42,309 nt of DNA from the NCBI GenBank assembly GCA_947625675.1, contig CANQPH010000025.1, forward strand, positions 1-42,309, written 5' to 3'. Positions 16,954 to 26,560 of this stretch are shown piece after piece. A model generated the notes under the pieces. It worked only from the letters and a program-made list of their open reading frames with translations. It was not told the origin of the DNA and made no database searches. The DNA is from an uncultured Acetatifactor sp. GTDB taxonomy: Bacteria > Bacillota > Clostridia > Lachnospirales > Lachnospiraceae. Within the stretch, counting starts at the first letter, position 1, and the number at the start of each line of letters is the position of its first letter. The translations under genes and the position numbers were made by a program.

Positions 16954-19533
16954 TTACTTCCTACGGAAGAAACCACCAAGTTTTTCAGAAAGTCCTTCCT
17001 TGCGGCGGACTTCATCAAACAGTTGATCGCAGCGTGCGCTTGGAACATCGCGAATGACCGACTGACGAACGTCGCGCAGTTTGCTTTCGTCAAACGAACG
17101 CAAATAGCGAATCACCGGTTTGTACAGCTCCTCAGCAGCCTGGTCGCTTCGCTCTGCCGTGATAACGTATACGCATGTCCAGGCCACTATGCGCTGCCAA
17201 CGATTCTGCTCTTTTTTCTCCATCTTTTTAAGGGCAGAGATGTAATCGTCCGTGAAATTGGAGAACAAACGGCTGTGATAGAAAATTCGCATCAGCGAAG
17301 AAACGTCTTCACTGGAATGAAGCAGCGCGAAAAATGCGCTAAAGTAACTCTTGATATATGCCTCATAATCGGCACGGTCAAAGGTTGACAGGGAGATCCC
17401 CATCTGAGACAATTCGCCGGAAAGGTCTACCGGGCGTCTCCTCTGCGCGGAGTTTGCCTCAAGAAGTTCCCCCACATAGACTGCTTGAACTTTTTCCAAT
17501 CCAGACTTGTCAGCTTTTTCCCGAAATTTGCAGGCTCGTTGGAGCAGGGCGCCGTCCATTTTCGCAAGGGATTTTACGCTGCAATCATTGATGGCGTCTG
17601 TGAGCGTTCTGATCGCTACAGCATCGTTCAACAAGCGTAGATCCAAATCACGCATCATATCAACAGCCGTTTTTTCTCGAACATTTCCCTCTATACTGTT
17701 CAGGCAGGCAAGCACCATGGGGTCAATGGAAAATCCGGCAGCAATCCGATCCTGTTGATTCTCGTAGAAGCGCCAAAACTCTTCTTCTGGCTTCTTGGCA
17801 GACGAAATCTTTTGAGCGCACAATCTTGTCGCGATCGGAGCAGCTCTGGGCGTTTCCAGCAGCAATCGTTCAAAAAGATCGAGTTGCTTTTCCGGAAGTG
17901 TATCTGCGATCTCAACGTACTCGGTACACAGCTGTTCAAAGCGATTCGAATTTTGGATGGCCGTCATGAACACCTGCAGAACGGAATCAAACAATTTTTG
18001 ATTTGAGGAAGCGGCAATCAGTATCTCAATTATGCTCTTTTCGCTGTGTTCGATTTGGCAGATGTTATTCAGTAATGTTCGCAGTAATCTGGCAATCGGT
18101 TGCTGAACATTCAGCCCCTCCTTTAAAGAATAGCTGCGAAGAATCAGACGGATGTAGAAGTCGTTTGTATACAGGTTCCTGTGGCCCGCAAGGTACAGCA
18201 GCAGCTGTTCCACGCAATTCACAGAATCCATGTAATTAAGATATTCCTGGAATTGCTGGGGCGTGTTCTGACGGATTTTTTGAATCAATTCTTCAAGTTC
18301 TGTACACGGCTCCGTTGCTTCACCAGCATACTGATACATGGTCTCCTGAAGCAGATCGAACAGCGTGAAAATCATGAAGACCGCATGCTTGCAGATGAAG
18401 TCCCAAAACTCCGCAAATATCCCCGGGGCAAGCGTCCATTCATTTTCCTGGGACTTAACCAGCAGTTTACTGCCAACGTCAGAATTATTTGCCTCTGCAC
18501 AGTATTTTGAGCCAAACGATAAAACGCCTTTAAGATTTTCCTCGGTAAAGTCGAATTCATCATACTTTAGCAGCCGATAGTAGAGATACGCATCTTGCAG
18601 ATGACCGTTGATCTCATCAAAGGAGGTTGTATCGACAAATTCGCCAAAGGCATCGATTTCCTCATAGTCCATGGCAAGGCTTGACGCCATCGCCTGGGCA
18701 TAACTTGTCGGCGTTACGCCTTGCGTCATATGCCCACCTATGAAATCCAACACCATGTGGCGGTTGCTTTTGCATTCCGTGGCATAGTTGAAATAATTTG
18801 CGTCCGGGCGAACACCGATCAGGTGGAAGTTCAGCCCTTCCTCTTTGATACGAGGAGACAGCATGGATTCATGATTGCCAATATAGGTGTTGAACGTAAA
18901 CTTTATGGCAAGGCACGGGGGCAAGATCCTTTGAACGGCAGCCGCCCAAAGAACCAGATTTTCACGTGTATCATTCAGATAGAACGGAATGCCGGCATCC
19001 CGTGCGGCAAGGACCATTGCGATAACTTGCGAAAGCTCATCCTCTTTATCGAAGAAAAACTCGTTAAGTTGGTCATCATTGATGACGGACGCATACTCGG
19101 AGATGTTCAACGGAGGAAGTGGCGGGACCGGAGAGGAGGCCTCCAGCTCCTCATTTGTCATCGCCGTTTTAATGTAAGATTCCGCAAAGAACTCCGCAGG
19201 CCTGCAGGGCAGATCCTCCGGGTCAAACACCATGGCATAAATGATGTAGTTGCCAAAGCGCCCGGAGTAATCCTTGCCCAAATAGGTGGACTGCGCAACG
19301 CACCCGCGTCCGGTTGGGAGAACAAAATAGGCGAACGAATATGGAAACACATCCGCAATTTCCTGTGCCGTAGGGGTAAGGTTCAACTCCTTCGGCGCAA
19401 GATATTGCATTGCGTCCTTTATTGCGCCACACTCCGCTTCGGAGATGCCCTCGGAACGGGAGTAGATCATATAACCTTTTTCGGTTGAGCTGCCATTCTT
19501 CCAGGAAGTATATATATATTGCAAAGCTTCCAT
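16954..19533 (-). CDS. GAP1-like GTPase-associated protein
   Basis: 859 residues. The N-terminus (YIYTSWKNGSSTEKGYMIYS, then the GRFGNYIIYAMVF block at about 90-105) matches the pattern I know from GAP1-N domains of GTPase-associated protein 1, which accompany DO-GTPases. The middle and C-terminal parts are a long all-helical region. No catalytic motif is evident; the name reflects genomic association, and true GAP activity is unproven. The ATG at 19533 has AAGGAGGCG just upstream, overlapping the end of the preceding GTPase gene (12-nt gap). It is encoded directly between the two GTPases with the small membrane protein, so a four-protein membrane complex is likely (inference). Confidence 0.8.
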   Translation of the reverse strand: MEALQYIYTSWKNGSSTEKGYMIYSRSEGISEAECGAIKDAMQYLAPKELNLTPTAQEIADVFPYSFAYFVLPTGRGCVAQSTYLGKDYSGRFGNYIIYAMVFDPEDLPCRPAEFFAESYIKTAMTNEELEASSPVPPLPPLNISEYASVINDDQLNEFFFDKEDELSQVIAMVLAARDAGIPFYLNDTRENLVLWAAAVQRILPPCLAIKFTFNTYIGNHESMLSPRIKEEGLNFHLIGVRPDANYFNYATECKSNRHMVLDFIGGHMTQGVTPTSYAQAMASSLAMDYEEIDAFGEFVDTTSFDEINGHLQDAYLYYRLLKYDEFDFTEENLKGVLSFGSKYCAEANNSDVGSKLLVKSQENEWTLAPGIFAEFWDFICKHAVFMIFTLFDLLQETMYQYAGEATEPCTELEELIQKIRQNTPQQFQEYLNYMDSVNCVEQLLLYLAGHRNLYTNDFYIRLILRSYSLKEGLNVQQPIARLLRTLLNNICQIEHSEKSIIEILIAASSNQKLFDSVLQVFMTAIQNSNRFEQLCTEYVEIADTLPEKQLDLFERLLLETPRAAPIATRLCAQKISSAKKPEEEFWRFYENQQDRIAAGFSIDPMVLACLNSIEGNVREKTAVDMMRDLDLRLLNDAVAIRTLTDAINDCSVKSLAKMDGALLQRACKFREKADKSGLEKVQAVYVGELLEANSAQRRRPVDLSGELSQMGISLSTFDRADYEAYIKSYFSAFFALLHSSEDVSSLMRIFYHSRLFSNFTDDYISALKKMEKKEQNRWQRIVAWTCVYVITAERSDQAAEELYKPVIRYLRSFDESKLRDVRQSVIRDVPSARCDQLFDEVRRKEGLSEKLGGFFRRK

Positions 19534-19545
19534 GTTGGCGCCTCC

Positions 19546-20661
19546 TTATGCCGTGGGGATGATTTTTTCCTGGGAAAGGATCCACAAGAAGGGATCCGCA
19601 ACACGGAAGGGACGGAATTTAGGAATTCTATTGTCCATATCAGGATTGCTGCCAAGGGCGCTTAAACCAAAGAACGCGAAATTGGAGAATTGGGTGGAAA
19701 CCGTCTGGTACAATTCCAACCCCAACCAATTCTCGACAAGGCTCTGCATCTCGTCGTTTGCGTCCTGAAAATCCACTTTATCGAAGGCGCCTTTGCGGAT
19801 ATGGGCAGAATCGTTCTTCAGGCAGCTCGCGGGATCAAGAAGTTCATCTACGGCATCGATTTTTGTAAAAGCAATGGCGATGGGGATGTTGATCTTCTTG
19901 CTCATGTCAGTAAGGCCGGAACCGGTTCGGATGATTTCAATGGTTCGGTTGAGAATGGTATTAACGTCCGTGTTCTCCTCAGGCAGACGTATTTTCCCCT
20001 GGAGCTCATCCCGTACAGCAGGGAGCTGCAAAGGATCAAGCAGCAGGATGATACCGGATGAATGGTACAGGTAACGGTTAAAGGTCTGCATGGATGCCAG
20101 CGAGTTTAAGTTTTCACCAGCAGTATCAAAGAATGTCAGGGACACCGCATCGTTGACAGCCTTCTTGAACAGGCCCCCCTTTCGCTGAAAAATCAGCGAA
20201 TAGATCAAAGGGTCTACATCGCCCGCGTCAGAACCGCGCACACAGGTGCGATGGCGATACAAAGGGTCATAGAATTCCGTGCGGTACCGATTCAGCGTTT
20301 TATCACCGCAAGCCATTAACGCACAGTTGAACGAGCGTCCGATCTCATTCTTTAACTGGTTAATCAAAACTGCCACATAATTGCTTTTTCCGGTCTCTTT
20401 GGCACCAATGATCGCGATCGGATAGCTTTTGGCTGTTCCAATGTTCAGCGGAAGTTCTCCTCCGCACTTTGGACAAACCTTCGTAACAAGGGGCTGGCCA
20501 CATTCCTCACATACTGGCTTTTTGGGATTTGCGGGGTGCTGCGGCATTTTATCAATCGCGTGTTGGCATTTGGATACAGTACTCGTGTTTGAACAAATAT
20601 ACTCGATGCTGTCAAGGCTCTGCAGTTCAAAGCACCGCGGGCAAAGAAATTTATCTGCCAT
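19546..20661 (-). CDS. Soluble zinc-ribbon GTPase (double-GTPase type)
   Basis: 371 residues. The N-terminal zinc ribbons comprise C7/C10 with C23/C32, and CEEC (51-54) with CPKC (63-66). The GTPase domain has G1 GAKETGKS (86-93), G3 DTAGE (179-183) and G4 TKID (266-269). There is no transmembrane helix, in contrast to the second GTPase of the operon. This matches the other half of the DO-GTPase pair. AAGGAGGGG precedes the ATG at 20661, overlapping the stop region of the upstream J-like gene (15-nt gap). Expected action is GTP-dependent switching or assembly with the GAP1-like protein and the membrane GTPase. The target is unknown. Confidence 0.85.
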   Translation of the reverse strand: MADKFLCPRCFELQSLDSIEYICSNTSTVSKCQHAIDKMPQHPANPKKPVCEECGQPLVTKVCPKCGGELPLNIGTAKSYPIAIIGAKETGKSNYVAVLINQLKNEIGRSFNCALMACGDKTLNRYRTEFYDPLYRHRTCVRGSDAGDVDPLIYSLIFQRKGGLFKKAVNDAVSLTFFDTAGENLNSLASMQTFNRYLYHSSGIILLLDPLQLPAVRDELQGKIRLPEENTDVNTILNRTIEIIRTGSGLTDMSKKINIPIAIAFTKIDAVDELLDPASCLKNDSAHIRKGAFDKVDFQDANDEMQSLVENWLGLELYQTVSTQFSNFAFFGLSALGSNPDMDNRIPKFRPFRVADPFLWILSQEKIIPTA

Positions 20662-20676
20662 ACTTTAATCCCCTCC

Positions 20677-23625
20677 TTATATTGTACTTCCTGCCTTGCA
20701 TGCGATTTTGAAGGACTTATAATTCTTATCATTCAGAAAGAACATCTTCAGCCTGGTTTCCGCACGCAAAGGAGAAATATCAAACTCAAAAGAATGAGAG
20801 CCCTTGATTTCTGTGTTTTCAGTTACCGTACAGACAACATCCCCATCGCCGCGCTTCAAGGGTGTGCTCTTGAATTTGCTGACAACGGCAAACGCAGGGA
20901 AGACGCATCCGCCATTCGTTTCAATATCAACCGTCAATGTACACTTTTTATTGAAGAAACTAGGTTTCTTATATTTAAAGGTGTAAAAGACATCCCTCTG
21001 AGGCTCATTGCTAAGTAATGCACGGCAAGCATCGGAATATACACGGTGTCCCCCGTTGTCAAAATACGTATATACCTCTGCATAGAAAGTTCCCTTGGCT
21101 GGATTGGAAATCAAAATGCCCTCATTGGCTTCGTACTGCCGCTTGCTACATTCCACTTTGTGGGCAAGCGGATCATCGATTCCCGCCGGATACGTATCCA
21201 TTCGGTACACCAACACCGATCGATCGATCTTTTTGGGCCACGTAAAGTTTACATACATCTCCGTAGCCGCCGAGTTAAGATCGAAGGAAATGTCTTTGAC
21301 GCCCGGAACCGATGAGATATAGGCTGCCGTGTTGAGAATGACGTTAGATGCGTTGATCACACCGGGAACAATGTAGCATTCACCTACAAAGCTGAGCCTG
21401 AATTCTGCCTCGGTAAGGTTTTTCAGGTTGATATCGATCTTTTCATATTTGGACAGCAGCTCATCTAAATCATAAATCGTGCCGACAGCGTATTCCGGTT
21501 TTTGCCTGGCATAGAAAAGGATCACATCCCATTCGGACTGTGCCCACTTCGCGTAGAAGACTTCATCTACCAGCTGGACCGAGAAATCCTGTAGCGGCTT
21601 GGCAGGCTTTTGGGGGACTGCGGACAAATATGCCTTTTCTGAGAAATAGGTCTTCCCATTGAGCGTATGGCCCGCGCTGACCGCGAACCAGTAGCTTGAA
21701 CCGTTCGTCAATCCGTTGACCGTAAGCCCATCCAGGCGGGTACAGGGTACGGATTCATAGGAGCTGTCATCCTGAGGGCGTTCCAATCCGCAGTATTTCC
21801 AAAGGCGGATCTCCGTTACCGTCGGGGCTTTGACCCACGACAGTGTGATCATGCCGTCGCCGCCGATGGCTTTGAGCTTGGTGACTTTTCCGACGATCGC
21901 AACCGCCTCATCAAGCCTTGTGGCTTTAGAGTAGACGCCGATGCGAACCGCAAACACGGAATAGTACAAGACGGTATTTTTCGGGGGATTGCTGTCCGTG
22001 AAGGTGAGTTCCTTTCCGGTATAGATCGTGGTACCGTCTGTCGGGCCGTTCGGATATGTATTTTCCTTGCGAACTACCTGATAAGACACCTCGCCAATGG
22101 ATGGGCTGGCCTTCCAAAGCAGCGTGACATCATCGCCGATGCGTGTGCTGGTCAGCTCCTGGACCGCATCCGGCGGGAACTTTTTTATGCTCTGGTTCAG
22201 CTCGGTGGAATCGGCAATGACCTCTGTCAGACGCATGGCAATGGTGAACGCTTCATCGCCGGAAGCATTGCGCATAGCGGCGATCTGGTTTTCCACATCC
22301 TTCAGGACCGCCGTTACCTTGGCAGAAACTGCCGGATCAACGCTGAAGCCCTGCGCCTTTGCCTGATCGATCTTGGTCTGGGCCGCATACAGGCGCATGG
22401 CCTGAATGTCTTGCATGATCGCCGCAATGGTTTCGGCTGCCCGTTTGCGCTCATCCAGGATGGTTTTTTCCAGGGCCAAAATGTCCGCATGGTTGGGCCA
22501 GTATGCTTTTGCCTCTTTTACAAGCCGCTCGGCTTCTTCCAACGCTTTTTCCGCGTATTTCTGCTTGGCCTGCCGAAGCAGCTCGACCGCTTTGTCCATT
22601 TTGGTCAGGTCAAAGCCGCATTTTGCACAGGTTTTCGCAGAGTTATTGTTTTCCGCGCCGCAAGAGGGGCAAAGGATAATAAGGGGTTTGCCGCACTTTA
22701 TACAGTTGGTCGTACCGGCGGGATTCTCTGTGCCACACAAGCCGCATATGATCTTGTTCTCGGGCAGCGTATAGCCCATGTACTCGCAGTAGTGATTGAT
22801 ATAAACGGAGGCGTCAGATACGGTAATATGATATTGGCTGACAGCAATATCAATGATGCCCTCTTTCATCTTCGGTTCTATACGCTTTTGATTACTGATG
22901 GCAACTTCATCGATCGCTTCGTTTACCGCACTATATTGTGTGAGTTTAATATAATTGTCGTATTTTTGCTTTTCGGTCGAATCCTTAAAAATGGAGGCGC
23001 AGAGGCCACATAAATGCTTTATGGCTTCGTCTTCACCGGTTGGATTTCCTTTAGATAAAACCCTTCTTTTCTTTTCGTCCGCCGCTTGAAGCAGTTGATT
23101 ACACGTTGCGGTGGAAGGTAGCCGCAAAAAATCATAAAGTGTCTTGTCGCCCAAATTTAAACTCTGCATAAAATTGCGCAGATTCGTTTGACGACTTTTT
23201 TCCAACACTTGATTTGGATCAATATGAGTATCCGGCTTCTCCTTCTCTATTTCACCATATAACTTTTTGATTTCATCGGCAGAAAATCCATACGGACCGA
23301 AAAGTTTCACAAGGCGCGCCAAATCCTTATCGGGTAAGCTGTTCTTGTCCCGATACATCGTCAACTTGGCTTTAAGTTCTTTTTTCTTGCTTTCTTTAAT
23401 CTGTTTTGCTTTGGCTGCTTCCTGCTTCCTTGATTCAGGATTTAGCATCACCTTTTTTATGTCTTCAAGTTGAGCCAAATAGCCTCTATACTTTGGACCA
23501 TGAACCGGATGATTTGAATGATCAGACCAAAAACGCTGCTTGTTTGTGATTGCTTCAGAGATTTTATCTGTGTTTCCTTCAGGGGGGTCAAATGGCAGTT
23601 CCAGGAGTATAAAGTAGTTCTCCAT
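20677..23625 (-). CDS. Tandem J-like / zinc-ribbon / fibronectin protein (Hsp70 cochaperone candidate)
   Basis: 982 residues. Residues 1-70 and 161-226 each follow the helix layout of a J domain, ending in LNPESRKQE and KDSTEKQKYDNY respectively. The first has HPV (39-41) where J domains have HPD; the second lacks it altogether. Two zinc ribbons follow (C294/C297/C308/C311 and C319/C322/C333/C336), then a helical coiled-coil/TPR-like stretch (about 340-480) and several fibronectin-III-like beta domains to the end. It is encoded directly after the Hsp70 gene (56-nt gap with a small hairpin), so it probably steers that Hsp70 to a substrate. Loss of HPD means it may bind without stimulating ATPase, or use a non-canonical interface. 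J-like assignment is by eye. Confidence 0.7.
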   Translation of the reverse strand: MENYFILLELPFDPPEGNTDKISEAITNKQRFWSDHSNHPVHGPKYRGYLAQLEDIKKVMLNPESRKQEAAKAKQIKESKKKELKAKLTMYRDKNSLPDKDLARLVKLFGPYGFSADEIKKLYGEIEKEKPDTHIDPNQVLEKSRQTNLRNFMQSLNLGDKTLYDFLRLPSTATCNQLLQAADEKKRRVLSKGNPTGEDEAIKHLCGLCASIFKDSTEKQKYDNYIKLTQYSAVNEAIDEVAISNQKRIEPKMKEGIIDIAVSQYHITVSDASVYINHYCEYMGYTLPENKIICGLCGTENPAGTTNCIKCGKPLIILCPSCGAENNNSAKTCAKCGFDLTKMDKAVELLRQAKQKYAEKALEEAERLVKEAKAYWPNHADILALEKTILDERKRAAETIAAIMQDIQAMRLYAAQTKIDQAKAQGFSVDPAVSAKVTAVLKDVENQIAAMRNASGDEAFTIAMRLTEVIADSTELNQSIKKFPPDAVQELTSTRIGDDVTLLWKASPSIGEVSYQVVRKENTYPNGPTDGTTIYTGKELTFTDSNPPKNTVLYYSVFAVRIGVYSKATRLDEAVAIVGKVTKLKAIGGDGMITLSWVKAPTVTEIRLWKYCGLERPQDDSSYESVPCTRLDGLTVNGLTNGSSYWFAVSAGHTLNGKTYFSEKAYLSAVPQKPAKPLQDFSVQLVDEVFYAKWAQSEWDVILFYARQKPEYAVGTIYDLDELLSKYEKIDINLKNLTEAEFRLSFVGECYIVPGVINASNVILNTAAYISSVPGVKDISFDLNSAATEMYVNFTWPKKIDRSVLVYRMDTYPAGIDDPLAHKVECSKRQYEANEGILISNPAKGTFYAEVYTYFDNGGHRVYSDACRALLSNEPQRDVFYTFKYKKPSFFNKKCTLTVDIETNGGCVFPAFAVVSKFKSTPLKRGDGDVVCTVTENTEIKGSHSFEFDISPLRAETRLKMFFLNDKNYKSFKIACKAGSTI

Positions 23626-23646
23626 TTATGTTCACCTTGCCTCACC

Positions 23647-23673
23647 GCATCTTAGAAAGCTTTTCAGAGATGC
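23647..23673 (-). other. Intercistronic hairpin between hsp70-like and J-like genes
   Basis: GCATCT (23647-23652) pairs with AGATGC (23668-23673), with an inner GAAA/TTTC pairing in the loop. It sits in the longest gap of the chaperone part of the operon. No U-tract follows on the minus strand, so it is a possible processing or stability element rather than a full terminator. Confidence 0.35.
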
Positions 23674-23681
23674 GAATATGA

Positions 23682-25358
23682 TTAGTTCACGCTGGATTGA
23701 TTGCTACGGCGAATAGCGTCAGTCATTTGCTCTTCTGTCATAGCTTCCGTGGTCTGGAATTCGGCCTCGACTTCGCGGCCGGCTTTCATCTCTTTGGCGT
23801 GAAGGTGAAGCAGGCCGGACTCATCCAGTCGGAAGGTAACCTGGATCTCCGTGTCGAGCGTAACACCTTCGGGCAAAGTAAGGAGTGCCGTACCGATTTC
23901 CTTGCCAAGCTCAGTATCAACAACCTCGTCGGAGGAGAGGCATTCCATAACATTAAACTTTACGGACTTCTGGTTGTTGGCACGGGGGTAGAAGGAATTC
24001 TTTCCCGTTGCGGGCAACTCCGCATTTCTAATGATGATATTGAACAGCTTCAAATGATCGCTGCTGTCATATGCCACGGTACCAAAGCTGCGGCTGGAAA
24101 CATTGATGATTTTTACATCCTCGCCAGGCAGACGGCCGCCGCGCATTTGGATGTTGGCCTTTTTCGCTTCCTTTTGGATATCCATCTTGCCGCTATCGAC
24201 CTGTTCTTTAACTTCTTCAAAGCTCTTGCCCTGATTCTTTGCGATCTCCTCCAGAACGATGTTATATTCGCTCATCTTGTTCGCATAGATCGCTGCGCCC
24301 TTTGCAACAGATTCATCCGGGTCAAACATTTTAGTTTCAATGCCAAATTCGGCCTTCACGCGGCTCAAAACCTGGGGCATCTTGGAGGATCCGCCCACCA
24401 GCAGGATCTCGCTGACATCGCTCTGGGAGAAACCTTTCTTTTCGGCCTCTTTGAACATTTCACGGGTCAAATCGATGGTACGGGTCAGCAGATCCTCCGT
24501 CAGTTCATCAAACTTTTGCCGGGTCAGCTCCACGCGAACGCGTTCGCCCATGTAGTTGACGGCAACAGGAGCCTTTTCCTTGGCGCTCAGTAGCTTTTTG
24601 GCGCGCTCAGCCGCAAGAGTCAGTTCTTGCAAGGTCTCCGCATCATCCAAGATCTCATCCGAAGTGCCCGTTTCGTTTTGGTACTGTTCTGCTAAATACA
24701 ATAACAAGCGATTATCCCAGTCTTTTCCGCCTAAGGTGTCATCGCCGCCTGTGCATACAACACGAATCTCACCGGGCTTGATATTGATCATGGTGATATC
24801 GAATGTGCCGCCACCCAAGTCATAGACCAGAACGGTCTTGGTCTTGCTGTCATCCGTCACACCATATGTAATGGCAGCAGCGGTAGGCTCATTGATAATT
24901 GTCATGACGTTTAAGCCGGCAATAACACCAGCCGCTTTTGTCGCGTCGCGCTCGGCAACGCCAAAGTATGCCGGGCAGGTGATCACAACGTCACGGATAT
25001 GCTCATCCTTCTCGAGTTTGCCTTCCATGCGAAGCGTGTCTTCCGCATCTTTAACAACTTTTTTGAGAATGTAGGATGAAATCTCTTCCGGAGTTAGGTC
25101 GATTCCGTTTATGTTTCTCTTAAATCCAGGCTGACCAATATTGCGCTTAATAAAGGTTACAACCTGGTCAGGATACATTTTTGCGCTTTCTTTGGCGGCA
25201 GTGCCCACCGTAATGTCTGTTTGGCTCTCAAAGAATACAGCCGAGGGGGTCGTCAGATCGCCTTCCGCATTTTTCAATACGACAGGCTTACCGTTGTCAT
25301 CGATATAAGCGATGCAGGAATAAGTTGTGCCGAGGTCAATACCAAATACCTTTCCCAT
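23682..25358 (-). CDS. Hsp70 (DnaK-like) chaperone, short form
   Basis: 558 residues with the complete ATPase signatures: GIDLGTTYS at 5-13, VYDLGGGTFDITMI in the middle and LLVGGSSKMPQV near 320. A beta-type substrate-binding domain follows, ending in a short helix. DnaK is usually about 610 residues; the C-terminal helical lid is truncated, as is common in dedicated paralogues. AAAGGATG lies 7 nt upstream of the ATG. It is flanked by a GrpE-like gene upstream and a J-like gene downstream, so the operon encodes its own Hsp70 cycle, distinct from the housekeeping dnaK-grpE-dnaJ set. I give no symbol because this is probably not the genomic dnaK. Confidence 0.93.
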   Translation of the reverse strand: MGKVFGIDLGTTYSCIAYIDDNGKPVVLKNAEGDLTTPSAVFFESQTDITVGTAAKESAKMYPDQVVTFIKRNIGQPGFKRNINGIDLTPEEISSYILKKVVKDAEDTLRMEGKLEKDEHIRDVVITCPAYFGVAERDATKAAGVIAGLNVMTIINEPTAAAITYGVTDDSKTKTVLVYDLGGGTFDITMINIKPGEIRVVCTGGDDTLGGKDWDNRLLLYLAEQYQNETGTSDEILDDAETLQELTLAAERAKKLLSAKEKAPVAVNYMGERVRVELTRQKFDELTEDLLTRTIDLTREMFKEAEKKGFSQSDVSEILLVGGSSKMPQVLSRVKAEFGIETKMFDPDESVAKGAAIYANKMSEYNIVLEEIAKNQGKSFEEVKEQVDSGKMDIQKEAKKANIQMRGGRLPGEDVKIINVSSRSFGTVAYDSSDHLKLFNIIIRNAELPATGKNSFYPRANNQKSVKFNVMECLSSDEVVDTELGKEIGTALLTLPEGVTLDTEIQVTFRLDESGLLHLHAKEMKAGREVEAEFQTTEAMTEEQMTDAIRRSNQSSVN

Positions 25359-25390
25359 GATTGAACATCCTTTCTTTTTTTCAGTTACTG

Positions 25391-26545
25391 TTATTTTGTT
25401 GCTTCAGGTGCAGCTGGACTATACTTGAAAATTTTGATCCTCTCAGGGCGAAGCACTTTCCCGTCTTTCTCATAGCCATCCGCTACGCGGACCGCGACCA
25501 GATTATCCTTGGACTGATCGTCCGTCGGGACCGTCTGAATGATCTTCTGGCGGCGAACATCGACCTCATGCCCTTCAACGCGATAAGACTCGATATTTTG
25601 GCGGTAAAGGACATCCTGCAGATCTTCCGCGATGCCTTTGACGATCCGGAGGAGCCGTTTGTAGTTATCCTCTGTCGGCTCCTTCTTTTCGTACACACGG
25701 ACATGGCCCTTTGTCGCATCCACCAGCTGGATGATATCCAGCGCCATCGTATCCACGATCTTGTCCAGGGCTCCGTTTTGATAACGTGTCAGTTCACGGT
25801 GCATGTTGTCAAAGAGTTCGCTTTTGTGCGCATCTTCGGCTATCTTATCGTCGAAAGTCTGCTGTAAAGCGGCAAGGGACTGCTGCATGGCATCCAGCTT
25901 CTCGAGCAGTTCTTTCTGCGTGGCAGGGCTCTCAGAAATCGTCTGCTGAGATTGTTCGGTGTCCTCGAGTTGTACCGGAGTTTTTTCGTCCATAGGTAGC
26001 TGTTCCTCCTTTTGATCAGTATTGATTTCACTGGGTACAGAGTCTTTTGTGGGTAAGCCTGCTTTCAGATCTGCTAACGCTTTGTCAGGCATTTCACGCA
26101 AATAAATCAGATAGTTATAGGCGCCCAATGGGGACAATGGATAGTTGTTTGCCAGATATTCGGCGGTGAACCCTTCAATTTCCATTCCATTTTTCGGGAA
26201 GGCTTCATCCATAATGTACTGATAAAACTCACTACGAATATCCTCGTGCTGCGAGAGTTTATCGTATGTCTTCTCAGCTCGTGTTTGCGATTGATTCACA
26301 TGATAAAGCAGGTATTCCATAATACCGAATCGATAAAATGTTGAGGGATCCCAAAGAACCTGGCTTTTAATTTGCTTCATTAGCTCCTCAATAACAGCAG
26401 GATCTGAAATTACGCGCTGCGCATCTTCATCCGTTACAGGAAATTCACAGGGCATATCCTCATCTCTTCCGCCCCAAAAGCGTATGTAAGGTCTTCCATA
26501 ACGTTCAAGAAGTCGATAACTTCTGTGTTCCTTTAGAATCTTCAC
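25391..26545 (-). CDS. GrpE-like nucleotide exchange factor with extra N-terminal domain
   Basis: 384 residues, GTG start at 26545 with GAGGTGA upstream. The first 170 residues are an unrecognised mixed domain. A Gln/Glu-rich linker and a coiled coil (about 205-260) come next. The C-terminal 120 residues follow the GrpE core: four-helix segment, then the beta head ending GYEKDGKVLRPERIKIF, matching GrpE's closing GY..dGRvLRPA.V.V block. Normal GrpE is about 190 residues, so this is an expanded version. It lies 32 nt before the Hsp70 gene and 15 nt after the acidic repeat gene. It is expected to exchange ADP on the operon's own Hsp70, and the N-terminal domain may tether it to another component (inference). 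Confidence 0.8.
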   Translation of the reverse strand: MKILKEHRSYRLLERYGRPYIRFWGGRDEDMPCEFPVTDEDAQRVISDPAVIEELMKQIKSQVLWDPSTFYRFGIMEYLLYHVNQSQTRAEKTYDKLSQHEDIRSEFYQYIMDEAFPKNGMEIEGFTAEYLANNYPLSPLGAYNYLIYLREMPDKALADLKAGLPTKDSVPSEINTDQKEEQLPMDEKTPVQLEDTEQSQQTISESPATQKELLEKLDAMQQSLAALQQTFDDKIAEDAHKSELFDNMHRELTRYQNGALDKIVDTMALDIIQLVDATKGHVRVYEKKEPTEDNYKRLLRIVKGIAEDLQDVLYRQNIESYRVEGHEVDVRRQKIIQTVPTDDQSKDNLVAVRVADGYEKDGKVLRPERIKIFKYSPAAPEATK

Positions 26546-26560
26546 AAATAATCACCTCTT

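Noticed and set aside
18721..19488. 255-codon plus-strand frame
   Set aside because: Antisense of the GAP1-like gene; no family features.
23697..24593. 298-codon plus-strand frame
   Set aside because: Antisense of the Hsp70-like gene, whose motifs are unambiguous.
23682..25358. Housekeeping dnaK locus
   Set aside because: Short lid, expanded GrpE-like gene, non-canonical J-like partner and absence of hrcA or CIRCE-like sequence point to a dedicated paralogue.
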